Source of the DNA: Nissolia schottii
Lineage: Eukaryota; Streptophyta; Magnoliopsida; Fabales; Fabaceae
Reading direction: 5' to 3'
Assembly (NCBI GenBank): GCA_003254905.1
Contig: QANU01053036.1
Location: forward strand, 576,382 to 640,381
DNA length: 64,000 nt
Shown: piece after piece, positions 50,011-61,686 of the stretch
Layout of the letters: the number at the start of each line of letters is the position of its first letter
Numbering within the stretch: position 1 is the stretch's first letter
Position numbers and translations under genes: made by a program
Notes under the pieces: model-generated
The model's input: the letters and a program-made list of their open reading frames with translations, nothing else
The model's database searches: none
What the model was told of the DNA's origin: nothing

Positions 50011-50023
50011 GGCTCTGATACCA
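50011..50023 (-). promoter_or_regulatory. Primer binding site of the LTR element
   Basis: The plus strand ggctctgataccact ends at the right LTR. Its complement, TGGTATCAGAGCC, set two bases from the LTR, matches the 3' end of initiator tRNA-Met, the usual primer of plant LTR elements. Confidence 0.9.
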
Positions 50024-50025
50024 CT

Positions 50026-50464
50026 TGTTAGAAAATAAGAACATTATCATGTCAGATTACTAGAATAGGATTTCATAATTTAGCTGGATCCATGGCGGTT
50101 AATTGAAATTCCTTGCAGCAATTGATCATGAACAATAGTGTTGGATTGTGAATCCAAAAAGTTTGGCTTAGCTGCTGTTGGAAGAGAACAGAGAGAAGAA
50201 ACAAAGAATGGAATGAAGAGTTTTTACGTTCTATTCCAAAAGTCAGATACCAATCTCGGTCGGTTACCTTTTTATTCTTAATAAGGCAGAATAAAAAAAA
50301 CTTACAAATGGGTAGAGGTAGGAACTCTCCATTTATTAGTCAATGATGGGCCTAACCCACCTATCATCAGCTAGCCCAAACACATGAACACAATGTTTTG
50401 ACAACTAAGTTAATCTGGACAAATTACTAATTTATGCATGTGCACAAAAATAATTATTCCAACA
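50026..50464 (-). repeat. Right LTR (5' LTR of the minus-strand element)
   Basis: A 439-bp repeat beginning TGTTAGAAAATAAG and ending CCAACA, partner of 34015-34454, followed by the target duplication aaaag. Confidence 0.95.
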
Positions 50465-50469
50465 AAAAG

Positions 50470-52663
50470 TACATATGGTTAGATTTTTTAAGTAATATAA
50501 AAAATAATTAAATAATTAAAATAATAATTATATTTAATATTATAATTATTACACTAATTGACATGTATTATTTACATGTATAAAGTATCTTGTTGCATAC
50601 CAAAGTGGTCATATACTTAAAAGATTTAATCTGTTATTTTATGTGAGAGAAAAAAAAATGAGGTTGAATATTTTTTGAATTTATTTGGTATTATTGTTGC
50701 TGATTATTTGATTCATTTACAAGAAATTTGGAATAAATAAGAATAAATAAAAAATTATGACAAAAAATAAGAAATAATCTTTTAAATAAATTAATAAATA
50801 AAAATGTTGAGTGAACGCGACAATACCAAATGAGGTGCTATTGAAACTCCTATTTGAAATATCGAGTGAGGGTAGTTTAAGAAATTAAAGTAAAATGTTG
50901 ATGGTGGCCTAGTGGGGAATGTCAATAGGTATAACGGAGTGCCAATAGTCTTACCAATTTAAAAATTATCATTGAAATAATAAGTCACTAACTAAATTAG
51001 GGTGGATTCTTTGGTACTACTAGGGGCACTATAAGAAATGTAATTTAATTTTGTATCAACTTAAAAATTATTATAAGAATGCTCATAATAATACTTTAAT
51101 TTGTGTTTGATTACTTAGTTTTTTCTATTTTATTTTCGAAAAACAAATCTTAATTACAGAGTTTTATTTCATTTTTTTTAGTTCAAATTTGGGATTCGAT
51201 TTTCAAAAATAAAAATGAGAAAATTATATATCTAAATATAAATTGAAGTATCATTATAAACATTTTTATGATTATTTAAAAAATTTTAAATTAATACAAT
51301 GTTAAACTATATTTTTTTGAAGTGGGAGGAGGGTATCATTATAAACATTTTTATGATTATTTAAAAAATTTTAAATTAATACAATGTTAAACTATATTTT
51401 TTTGAAGTGGGAGGAGGGTATTGTGTCACTTAGGGCACGGAAGAACCCACTGTTTCAGTCCATTATTATTACTATGTCATCATATTTTCGCTAATTTTTT
51501 GTAAATTTGTTGAGATTGTGAAGACAAATAAGTTGTGACCGCACTTGTGACAACAAATGAATCTACCACAATTGTATTATTATAATCATATTTTTTACCA
51601 CAAGTGATGTCGTTATTATCACAACTTCATTTAATATAACAAATTAACAAAAACATAAATAATAATAAATTAAATAAATTAACTTAATCTACTACTTACC
51701 AAGAGATTAAAAATTAATTTTAAAATTAAAAAAATATGAGTGACCCATGAAACGAGCATTAGCTCCCATAATATGATTTGCATACGCCTCTCGTCTTGTT
51801 CATCCTTTGATCCTTAACCAGCTGTATACTTACAGTTTTAAACTTGTCCTAGCTATCAAAATTTAAGCTTGTAATTATCTCTCTCTCCTTTTAATTTAGA
51901 ACTGCACTTTTGTCACCTCGTTCATTCTCAAAGATAAAAGAGATTTTATTTTCATAAAAAAACGGAGTAACTTTTCTGCATGAGGCCCTTGGAGGATTCG
52001 TTCCTAACCTTTGTTTGAGCATGGAGAGAGAAAATGTGAGTATGATAAGATCTATGTTTTTATGAGAGAGTTGTTCTTATTGCCCACAAATGTGTTGTAC
52101 GCATTTCTGATAAATAAAACAAAGCAATATGTCAAGAAATAAATAGAAGAGAATTGCTCTAATAGTGTTAAAAAAATTTTCTAATTCAATTGTTTGAGTG
52201 AGCAACAAGTCAACGATGTAATAAAATCAGGCCTAAAGACATGGTTTTCTTCTCACCTAAGAATTTCAAGGAAGGAAGTAAGGAAACTCTTAAGATAAAG
52301 CAAATAATAAAGATTCAAAATGACTTTGAGAAAGTATTATATTGTTCTGCTTTTAAGTGATTTCATAAAAACCATCAATCAATCACAATGCATATATAAA
52401 TAAATATACAGAGAGAAGCAATTTAGCAGTAACAAAAGCACCCAAATTCTGCTACACAATCAAATTTATTTATTTCTAGTCCCTACTGAAATCAAACAAA
52501 TCTGAGTTCTTCAATCACAAGATTACCAATACAAGACCGTCGATGAATTTTGGATTCAAGAATTGATTGGTCGATGCCGTCAACAAATCTGCAGATTGTC
52601 TCAGAAACTGCCATGGCAACAAATCAATGCTGTCTCAGCAACCGGTGCTTCTATGATTCTGGA
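50470..52663. other. Intergenic DNA and 3' flank of the first TNL gene
   Basis: No gene is supported. It contains an exact 85-bp tandem duplication (51249-51418). From about 51477 onward it is homologous to the 3' flank of the second TNL gene (from about 61687). Confidence 0.7.
51249..51418. repeat. Exact 85-bp tandem duplication
   Basis: 51249-51333 and 51334-51418 are identical by eye, each beginning tatcattataaacattttta and ending gaagtgggaggaggg. The lack of differences implies a recent event or an assembly slip. Confidence 0.9.
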
Positions 52664-55600
52664 CTAGACCACATCATCTAATCTCCTCCTTTTACATGGA
52701 TCAGTGAATCGAATATCCTCCATGTTACTTTCTTGCTCGAATACATGGATTCCAATTTCTGTTACATTCGTAATGGGGAATGAAGTACATAAAACCTCTG
52801 CATGGTTCCATTCATTCTCTAAAATCGGTTTAACAAAATATCTTGTATCCTGCAGATGAAAAAGGAGTATATGATGAAGTCTCCAATCTCGCTTGAAATA
52901 ATGACTGCCATAGAACTCATAAATACGTTCATTGCCGTTTACTGTCACTGAGAAACTGTCATTGTGGTCCATCCCTCCAACAGCAAGACAGAGAGCTATG
53001 GAAGGAAACTTGTTACGAAACCAGAAAGAAATTGATGGCCCCCTTCTGCGGTGCTCAAAACACTCTGGAATACTTCCTGTCAATAAAAACCTTGTGTTTC
53101 CAGCCTCCTCATGCAATTCCTGTTAGCCATAATTCACAACTTTAGAAGCATTATTAAGTAGAATCTAAGTCAACACAGAATATCAATTATCAAGTAGCTA
53201 AATATTAATTGAAAAGAAAAACCTGCTTCAGTAACATGCTTGAGCTTGAGGAAGTCAATGATTCGCAGTTTTGTGCTGAGAAATGCTTCAAGTTTGGTGG
53301 AATCCCTCTTATTTCTCGAAGATGCTTGCAATCATCCACATGAAGCCTCCTTAGGAAGCGACATTCTTTGATGCGGGCAGGAAGGACTGTGAAATTATTA
53401 TTTTGTAGGTATACTTCTTTAACATTAGGAAACCATGCAAGATCTGTATGTAAGAAATCATCCGACACGCTGCACTCAGAGAAACTGAGAAATTCCACGC
53501 ATGGTAGCATCATGGCAATGGAACTTTTTTTCTCAAAGCTACAGGGAAGTTGACATAATGTTCGCAGCCGAGTAAGATTTTGAATAGAAAATGGAAATTC
53601 TTTTATGTCAGTATCATACAATGAAAGAACCGTTATATTTTCCATGTTTCCTAGTATTTCTGGAAACTTCTCAAGACTCCTGCATCCATAGAGACACAGT
53701 TCTTCAAGAGAGGGCAACTTGATGGGTGGAAAATTCCTAAGCATGCGGCAATCCTCAACACTCAAGAATTTAAGTTTACTTAGGAACCCAACCGAATTAT
53801 GAATTGTAACTAAATTCCTACAATTATCAAATGACAATTTTTCTAAATTTGGAACACCAGATACATCAGGTATCTCGGTTAAACATTGACTGGAGTCAAA
53901 ATTCAAAACTGTCAAGTTCACGAACTTCTGTCAAAAACAAATGGGGGAAATCAGAGAAACAAAAGTCAACTACATGAATAATCATAAAATTAACTTACTC
54001 AAGGACAAGATCAGAGAAGTGAGCTTTATACACTTGCCTTCACGATGACAGCCAAGTCGCATGACAAAAGGCAATTTTCAGGTAACATGCATATGGAAAG
54101 TTTCTTTGGATCAAAATTAGAAGGTAAATATTGTGAAGGACATCTCCACCATTCAAGTACTCTCAAACTACCCGGAAGATGTTTGGGACGTGCTGAAAAA
54201 CGAGCATTTTTAATAATAAGCGTTTTGAGGTTTTTCATCTTCCTGAATGCCTTTCCATTCCATTCAACTACTTTTTCCTCCTCTTGTTTAGAAAAGGAGA
54301 AATCCATATGTATGACTTCAATTTCATTGGTTCCCTTCAAACACAAAAGTTATGAATCAATGACTACATGTATATAAGTAACAGCTTCAACACATTTAAA
54401 GAAATTTAGATATTACGAAGGAAGGGGAAAGAAAAAAAAAGCTTTAATTTGTGAAATAACACTGTGAAAAAAGAGTTTGATAAAGATAAAAGAGGTGACT
54501 ATTTTTTTAAAAATGAAAAGGAAATGGTTATGTTCATCATTTTATCATGACTATTATAAATGGTGAGATAGTGAAAATAATCTTCTCATTTTTATTTTAA
54601 AAATTAGTTTTTTCATTTCAAAAAGGAGAAGATCTTGATCTATTATTAAAGACTTCAACACACTTATTTATAGAAATCAACATATTCTAAGAATAGAAAA
54701 TTTGTGAAATAATGTTGTCAGCAAAATGTTTGAAAATTGAAAAATAACCGATCTATCTTAAGCATATAGTAGTCAACAAATAAATCGAAGTTAAAGATGA
54801 AAAATCAAACCATCCATATCAATCGAACTCACCTCATTGTGTTCTAAAACTTGAATTATATCTTCGTGGCACCACAACCTACTACGCTTCCCGGGCTCTT
54901 TTGGTGATTCTTGTCGGACAATTTCTTTACCCATGTCCTCTATCAAGTCATGTAATGTTACCCGCCCTCCACAGTCAATCTTTACCAGAGATTTTTCGAC
55001 CAACACTCCGACATGATATTTCTTGCTGCCCCTGTGATGAGCATGAAGTATAACTTCAACCTTAGCCAGTTTATATCCTTTGAAGCAACAAGCAATGTCA
55101 AGAAAAACACTCTTCTCCTCTTCCTCCAAAGCATCAAAGCTTACTTTAAGTATATTTTGGATCTTGTTATTAGGAATTCTTTCATATTGATCTAATGCAG
55201 ATTCCCAATCCTCTATGGATTTTCCAAACAGGTTGGAACCTATTGCTTCCAAAGCCAATGGAAGTCCACAAGCATAAGTTATTGCACGGCTTAAAACATG
55301 CACATAACTTGGACTGGCAATGTCACTTTTAAAAGCTTTCCAGATAAGCAATTCAAGAGCATCTTCGTCATTTAAACCCTTTACCTCGTACGTTCTTTCA
55401 ACCCCATGACATACTAACAAATGTTTGTCCCGTGTCGTAATGATTACTCTACTTCCGGGAGCAAACCAATCAGGTTTTCCAGCAACAGCCTCTAACTGAT
55501 CCAGTTCTGCAACATCATCTAGAATCAAAAAAACCTTCTTTGTCTGAAGCCTTTGTTGTATTATTGATTTTCCATGTTGAACACCTGTTACCTTAATTTC

Positions 55601-56552
55601 CTTCCCTCCTAATAATTGAGAAAGAAGGCTACTCTGAAGATGGACCAATCCATATTTATTTGAATTTTCTCTCACATTTCCAAGAAAACATGTACCTTCA
55701 AAATGATCGGCAATTTTGTTATACGTTGCTAAAGCCAATGTTGTTTTTCCTATTCCGCCAATTCCATGGATCCCAACCATGTTGGCTCCATCATTAGACC
55801 TAACATCCAGTAGGGAGGTTACTTGTCGCAACTTGGACTCCAGCCCAACTGGGTAATCAGCAATAGGCAAAGCAACACGTGTAATCTTTCTTGAGATGGC
55901 TTCCACGATATTCCCAATAAACTTGTGTTCATATCCATCCCTGAAGTCAAACAAACATGCCAATACATCATCATATGTATATATGCCTTGATAGTATTTA
56001 AAACAAATGAAAAACAATTAAAAAGAATCAGATGACAACAAGTAAGTACCCATGTTTGAAATGATAGCCGGACAAATTAGCCACTTGATGCAGAGCCTCC
56101 CTCCATTTCTCCACCTTGCCCTTGTCATCCTTGAACCTCTCCTCATGCTTAGCGAACGCTTTTGCATAAGTCTCTCTCAGATGCCTCACATGAGAAGGAT
56201 ACACGTCATAGAAAACCGGCAGAACCCACCGGCCATTCCCCTTAACGCACTCCATGATCTTGACAAGTTCACCCAAGCAAAAAGAAGAAGAAGCATAGTT
56301 GATGGAGAGCACAACGATGGCGATCCTAGAATCTTGGATTGCCGTGACAAGTGAGGGTGTGATTTCCTCACCACTTTGAAGATCCTGGTCGTCAAAGAAG
56401 GCACGGATGCCCTTGTCAGAGAGAGCTTTGTGGAGATTGCCAGTGAAACCATAGCGAGTATCAGTGCCTCTGAAGCTGAGGAACACATCATAAGTGAATC
56501 TATAGCTGAAGGAAGAAAAGGAGGAACAGGAGAAGGAAGGTTGGAAAGCCAT
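52664..56552 (-). CDS. TIR-NBS-LRR disease resistance protein, five exons, 1022 residues
   Basis: The exons on the minus strand are 56552-56050, 55940-54833, 54334-54038, 53927-53223 and 53119-52664, all joining in frame. Exon 1 is the TIR domain: YDVFLSFRGTDTR at residues 21-33 and the NADase glutamate in CLGEL (Glu95). Exon 2 is the NB-ARC domain: P-loop GIGGIGKTT (227-235), LILDDV (306-311), GSRVIITTRDKHLL, CGLPLAL, and LHDLIEDMG in the MHD position. Exons 3 and 4 encode leucine-rich repeats, including NLTVLNFDSSQCLTEIPDVS and LPSLEELCLYGCRSLEKFPE. Exon 5 is the post-LRR (C-JID) domain, PECFEHRRRGPSISFWF. All motifs are intact, so it can be functional. Such proteins detect pathogen effectors in the cell and signal through TIR NADase activity; the ligand is unknown. 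The intron after exon 3 uses a GC donor (AAG|GCAAGT). The start has little competition: it is the first ATG before the TIR domain. Confidence 0.93.
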
Positions 56553-59500
56553 GAAACGACAGTGATTTTTGAAGCTTAATTAGTGTGTGTGTGTGTGTGA
56601 GAATGCTTGATTTTGAAAGCTGGAAGTTTTTTGTTTTTTTCTCTCTTTAGAAAAATAAATAAATAAATAAACGCGTTTATCCTTTTTTTTTTTTTNTTTA
56701 TTTAAAGATGCAAAATTTTATGTGTGAGAATGCTTGGTTTTGAATTTTTTAACATTAATAATAATATCAAAATTAAACTTATATATTATTTAAAAAAAAA
56801 ACTATATACACGCACCAAAAAAGAAACAACTTTATATGTTCGTCAAAGAAAGAGAATAGATTCGTTTTGCATACCAACTCGGCTGCATCTTTCATCGACG
56901 TCGTAAGTGCAGGCAGGTCTGGTAATTTTCTGGGTAGTTGCTCTTTTCTTTGTAGTGAAATGTTGCTTTAGGATGTAGTTGAAAATTGAGATCCCAAAGC
57001 TGGAATCTANAATTATCTAAAATTATTTGTCATTAGATTCGATTTATAAAATATTAAATATATTTTTTTACATGTTTATCATTATTATCTTTTATACTCT
57101 TAATAATACTTAATTACTATAGTATTAACTATTAAAAGTTAATTTTATCTACACCCTTTATATTTTTCTATCTTAATCTCATTAAATAATTTGTTAAACC
57201 GTATGATTTTGTCAAAGATGACAACACAAACACCCTCCGAACCATTCCAAAACAAAGTCTGTTATAGTTTGGATGATTAAAATAGAGTTTTACTCGTTAA
57301 ATTTATGCAAAGAATATATTATATCTCCTATAAAAGAAAATTACAAATTCCACAATCAAAACTCAATAGACACATATATACACACCATATACTTTAAAAA
57401 TAATATTCTTTCCCAAATTACTTGTTGAAATGTATCAAATAATCAACTCATAATTATATAAAAAAATACAAAACATCTTCTCAAAATTTAGAAACTTATC
57501 TTAATTCAACCCAAGATCGATGTTTAAAAACTATATAAAATAAATATACAATACAAGTTAGAATTTGGCCCATTTGGACTAGCTTTTAAAAAAAACTTTT
57601 TTTTTAAATAACAAGTGTTAAAATATAATTTAAATTTTTTTAAAAAAATGTAAAATACCATTTTAAAAAAAATTTAAAATGTTCTACTTCTAAAAAAGTG
57701 AAAGAATATGTGATTTTTAGTAAAATCACCGTGTAATTGTAAACTAAACCTCTTAAAAAAATTATACTTAAAATTAAAACTAAAATAAGTATTTTTTAAA
57801 ACTAATCCAAGCGGATCTTAATATCGAAAAAATAGAATAAAAATAACATGTTTCTCTTACTCTTTTGATTTAAATAGAAATACTTAAAAAAACACAAGAG
57901 TGAGGTTAAAATTAAAAAAATGGTGTAATAAAGTTAAGTGATTGAATGTAACTAATAATTTATTATTTTTTTGTATAAATATAAAAAAATTTAAGAAAGC
58001 AAATAAAAAAGATTATACTATTATAAAAAAAATTAAAATTTTAAGAGTGATCTCGGCTCCATTTAGGGCCAACGGAGGCTCCGCCCCTGTGTTTAATATA
58101 CTTTTCTTTCCATTTGCTAGGGCCTTGAGATTATTCTTGCAGGGAACCTGAACTGTTGGGTGAAACTCATAAATTAATTAATAATTGACTTGCATTATAT
58201 CAGGCTGAAATGACGACAAATGAATGAGTGAGTACTTTTTGTCACAAATGGGTGTGGCCTTGTATAATCTTATGTATTGATAATATTAAACTTTATTTTA
58301 ATAAAGTACTATTATATTATTTATTTGATAAAGTGTTAATAACTATCATAACTAGCCATCATTACCATAATTATTGGTTTCTCTCAGTTACACTAGTGCA
58401 TATCACGTACCAAGTTTATTTTCCATTTTTTGATAATGGTAGAAAGATTCATTGCAATAAACAAGTCATCATCGGGTGTAGCAATCCATTGACAAAGAAG
58501 CAAAAAATGGGATTCCTAAATAAACCAGATTAATAGCAATCTTATAAAAAGATTATCTTAAATTCTTCTGCCAAAAGAAGACTCCAAGAAACAAATTCAT
58601 GAAGTGTACTTAATTTATCTTCAAAAACTTTAGCATTTTGATAACTCTGAGTTATTTCTTTGCATTTTTTTAAAATTTGGTTTTAGTAATTTTAGTTTAT
58701 TTTATTAGTCTGTTTATAATTTATTTAGGTAATTTCATCTTTTGTTTAGTTTATTAAATCTTGTTATCTTTACCTTATTTTTGGTAAATTTTAATTATTT
58801 TCATGTAAGTAAATCAAAGAGCATATTTAAGATTGAAAATGGATATTTTAATATTTGAAGAAAGTAGAAGATAAGACTTAAAGAGAATATTTGATCAGAT
58901 TTAATTGATTTCAATTTGAAAGGAGATTTGATTAGATTTGAAGGAAATTAAATACTGAATGATTTTATCATCGATTTGCACCCTTATAGAGGATGAATTT
59001 GGATTTTGATCAAATTACAACGTTGAAAATCTCCTTCTTAACTTTAACTAGAGTCCAGTTGTAGAAACCATGTGTTAGCATAAGATTAGAGATAATCTAT
59101 GCAGGTTGTGTGGTCGCGTGTGTGAAATTCACAAATTGATCGAGCTTCTAATAGGTTAATTTGTACCAAGATATTAGATATTCGGTCTAGAAGAAGAGAA
59201 TTACTTGATCTCAAGAGAGGCTTGTGATTAGGATAGGAAACCTGACTATTATCTAGATAAATTGTTAAATTGAGAAACAAATTTGAAATAACTGAGTCAA
59301 GAATAGATGAAATCAATTGCCCTAACATCTTTTTCCATTGTTCCGAGTTTCTTACTTTTAGTTTTAATTAATTGATTGATTAAATATCTTGCAATCAAAT
59401 CACTTTTCACTCAATTCTTTTAATCAAACCACAATCCAAAGCAGAGAAAATAAATTAGCTGCAGCAAAAGATTCCAAGAAATAACTGCAGCCAAAAAAAT

Positions 59501-59594
59501 TCATCCTTAAATGAACAACAACTTTGAGATGATACACATAAATATATAAATGCCAAACATTTTAGAGAGACAATAGATATTTCTTGAACCATAA
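56553..59594. other. Intergenic DNA upstream of the TNL gene
   Basis: No gene is supported. It holds a (TG)n run at about 56584-56600 just before the TNL start, a (TAAA)n run near 56652-56670, and two single-N positions (56696, 57010). The stretch at about 58570-59480 has the texture of an old retrotransposon leader or LTR, but I find no ends. The open frame at 59086-59328 is not convincing. Confidence 0.55.
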
Positions 59595-60812
59595 CTATTC
59601 TATGACAAAATCTTGGAAGTTTTCTTGGTAAGCAAACAGCAGCATTTTCCGCATACCCAGCCCTGTGAAGAAAACTACTGGACTTGGAATCCCCTTAACC
59701 AAAGCGCCCCCACAACTTCTTTTCTTCTCGTCATAGAATAGAAATATTATGGGAAGATCAAATGTATGTTCTGGCACCAGCAAGATCTCTCCCGTCTGGA
59801 CTCTACAAACCGGTAAATATATCATTATTTTGTAAAAACTCGATTTTTCAATGTTTTCAGGAATTTCCAATGTTATGATCATGTTTTGGTGAATCCCTGC
59901 GTGATTTTGGTAGTCCTTCAATCTTGATAGTCTTATGTGCTTGAAGTCCTTTTGCGTGACCAAACACAAATTCCCATCAAGATCAATGAGTTTCATTTTC
60001 CCTCCAATTTCTTTATTAGGGACAGAAATTTCTCTGAATTGCTCGGCTCCCACATCGAATGCTCCAAGTACCTTGTTGGCACGATCCACCCAATATATAG
60101 CACCATTGATGCAAGTACCATTAAACTTGGTAAACATACCAATGCTTGATCTTAGGCTGTAAGGCATATTATGTGTAACATCCCTCCATTTGCCGCCACC
60201 AACCGTGAGAATCTTCAACTCAAAATAACCACGATCATTCTCATTGTAGATGATGCGAAGAACCTTGAAATTATCCTGAATAGGGTCGTGCCCAAAATGG
60301 GAGCTCATAATAAAACTATTACGATCAATTGTGCTAGTATCTTCTGGGATGGTAACAACTTGTCTAGTGGTGGGGTTACATATATATGTTCTGAAAAGGC
60401 CTTCTTTCGAAGACCTGTATGAAAGTTTATGATGAAAGCAAAGCAATCCGTTAACAAATTGGACATCATATTTGTTGTTGCTACCCGAGGCCAAAATGTT
60501 AGGCATGGACATGACGTGGGTGGATGTGTTTAGTTCTAGGTGGGCTTGGTCTTCATGAATTGTTGGCAGTTCTCCTAAGAGTATTTGGGGTTCATAGAGT
60601 TTTCCATGACAATTAGAAGGATCGGGACACACAAACAAAAAGTGATTCTTGTTGGGGTTTGTGGTCTGGCGTAGGTTAAGAAAGTAGGGGTCGTGAATAA
60701 AAGAGTTGAATGATTTGGATACACACCTGAATCTCATCATAGACTTGGCTGGCACTCTTGCTAGTATGGCCGCCACCATAGCTTCAGGAAGGTATGGAAA
60801 ATTATTCATCAT
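59595..60812 (-). CDS. F-box protein with an F-box-associated (FBA) domain
   Basis: An intact single-exon frame of 405 residues starts at the ATG at 60812; upstream in-frame codons lack an ATG. The F-box occupies residues about 5-45: FPYLPEAMVAAILARVPAKS, then MMRFRCVSKSFNSFIHDPYF. The rest is the F-box-associated kelch-like region, with FVNGLLCFH, YICNPTTRQVVTIPE, KWRDVTHN and NGAIYWV. Such proteins are substrate receptors of SCF ubiquitin ligases: the F-box binds SKP1 and the C-terminal domain binds the target, which is unknown here. It lies between two TNL genes on the same strand. The upstream region is partly duplicated in tandem. A TATA-like site (ctatatattt on the minus strand) lies at about 60894-60903. 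Confidence 0.9.
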   Translation of the reverse strand: MMNNFPYLPEAMVAAILARVPAKSMMRFRCVSKSFNSFIHDPYFLNLRQTTNPNKNHFLFVCPDPSNCHGKLYEPQILLGELPTIHEDQAHLELNTSTHVMSMPNILASGSNNKYDVQFVNGLLCFHHKLSYRSSKEGLFRTYICNPTTRQVVTIPEDTSTIDRNSFIMSSHFGHDPIQDNFKVLRIIYNENDRGYFELKILTVGGGKWRDVTHNMPYSLRSSIGMFTKFNGTCINGAIYWVDRANKVLGAFDVGAEQFREISVPNKEIGGKMKLIDLDGNLCLVTQKDFKHIRLSRLKDYQNHAGIHQNMIITLEIPENIEKSSFYKIMIYLPVCRVQTGEILLVPEHTFDLPIIFLFYDEKKRSCGGALVKGIPSPVVFFTGLGMRKMLLFAYQENFQDFVIE

Positions 60813-61325
60813 TGTTCCTTGATTAGCAGTAGAATAATAACTATTGTTATTGATAGTGAGGTGCAAACGTTGTTCCTAGCATGGGGTATGATTTAAATAT
60901 ATAGTGAGTTACTGTTGAATATTGTTTGGAATCAAATTTGAGTATTTTGACTTCTTTTTGTGGGTAGTTTCTTAATCAATTTAATTATCATCAATGTATC
61001 CACATAAGATTTGAATTCGCATAAAACTAGGATGGAGAATATCTTATTGGATTTTATTTAGTTGTGGAGAATTATTCATAATTCTTTCTTGACTACCAAG
61101 AGAATAATAACTATTGTTATGCATGATATTGAGCTACAAAAGTTGTTAGTATGATTTAGATATACAGTGAATTATGGAATTCTGTTAGGAATCAAATTTG
61201 ACTACTTTTTGTGGGTAGTTTCTAAATCAATTTAATTATGGCCAATTTACTCTTACAATAAGATAAGATTTGAATTCGCATAAAACTAAGGTATGGAGAG
61301 GTGATAATATCTTATTGGATTTTAT
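60795..61325. repeat. Tandem duplication of the F-box gene start and promoter
   Basis: About 60795-61060 matches 61064-61325 with drift. Shared words include gagaataataactattgtta versus agtagaataataactattgt, gaatcaaatttga, tttttgtgggtagtttct, atcaatttaatta, agatttgaattcgcataaaa and atatcttattggattttatt. The upstream copy has lost the ATG region's coding sense, so it duplicates promoter and leader only. Confidence 0.8.
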
Positions 61326-61686
61326 TTATTTATTAATTTATTAGTTATATTGACAATTTGACATCACAGATATAATTAACTCTGCCAGTACATGCGATAA
61401 TGATGATGATTAGATTCAATTTGAATTTAAATTATAGCAAATATCTTGTATAGTGGTTAATTATCTGATACCATCCTACATAACTTAAATTGATTTCTTT
61501 TATGGAATTATAGAATACAATTATGACAAAATTAGAAAATTATTATCGAAAAAGTTAGGTTTTTAATAATAAAGAATGACAAAGATTAGGAAAAAAAAAA
61601 TGACATACCTATTTAAATAGAGTTTCAAATGTTCTCAAATACTTCTTTAAAAACATTTTTTTTTGGTTGAGGTGTAGGTTTGTCTC

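Larger units (their letters stand above)
34015..50464 (-). mobile_element. 16.45-kb LTR retrotransposon without coding capacity (LARD-like), minus strand, with nested insertions
   Basis: Two direct LTRs (34015-34454 and 50026-50464) start TGTTAGAAAATAAG and end CCAACA. The 5-mer aaaag flanks the whole unit (34010-34014 and 50465-50469), giving a precise target duplication. Next to the right LTR is the complement of TGGTATCAGAGCC, the initiator-Met primer site. Next to the left LTR is the complement of a purine tract, AAGTGGGAGAA. Both place the 5' end at the right, so the element reads on the minus strand. No frame on either strand shows gag, protease, reverse transcriptase or integrase. It therefore fits a large retrotransposon derivative moved in trans. 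The LTRs differ at roughly 25-30 positions by eye, so the insertion is not recent. The interior (about 38.9-48.8 kb) carries Helitron-like and gene-derived DNA and four unresolved N joins, so its true length may be shorter. Confidence 0.9.

Noticed and set aside
56052..56579. Plus-strand frames across the TIR exon
   Set aside because: Antisense shadows of the TIR domain, which is intact on the minus strand.
58570..59480. Possible retrotransposon leader or solo LTR
   Set aside because: The texture is suggestive, but no TG...CA ends, primer site or target duplication were found.
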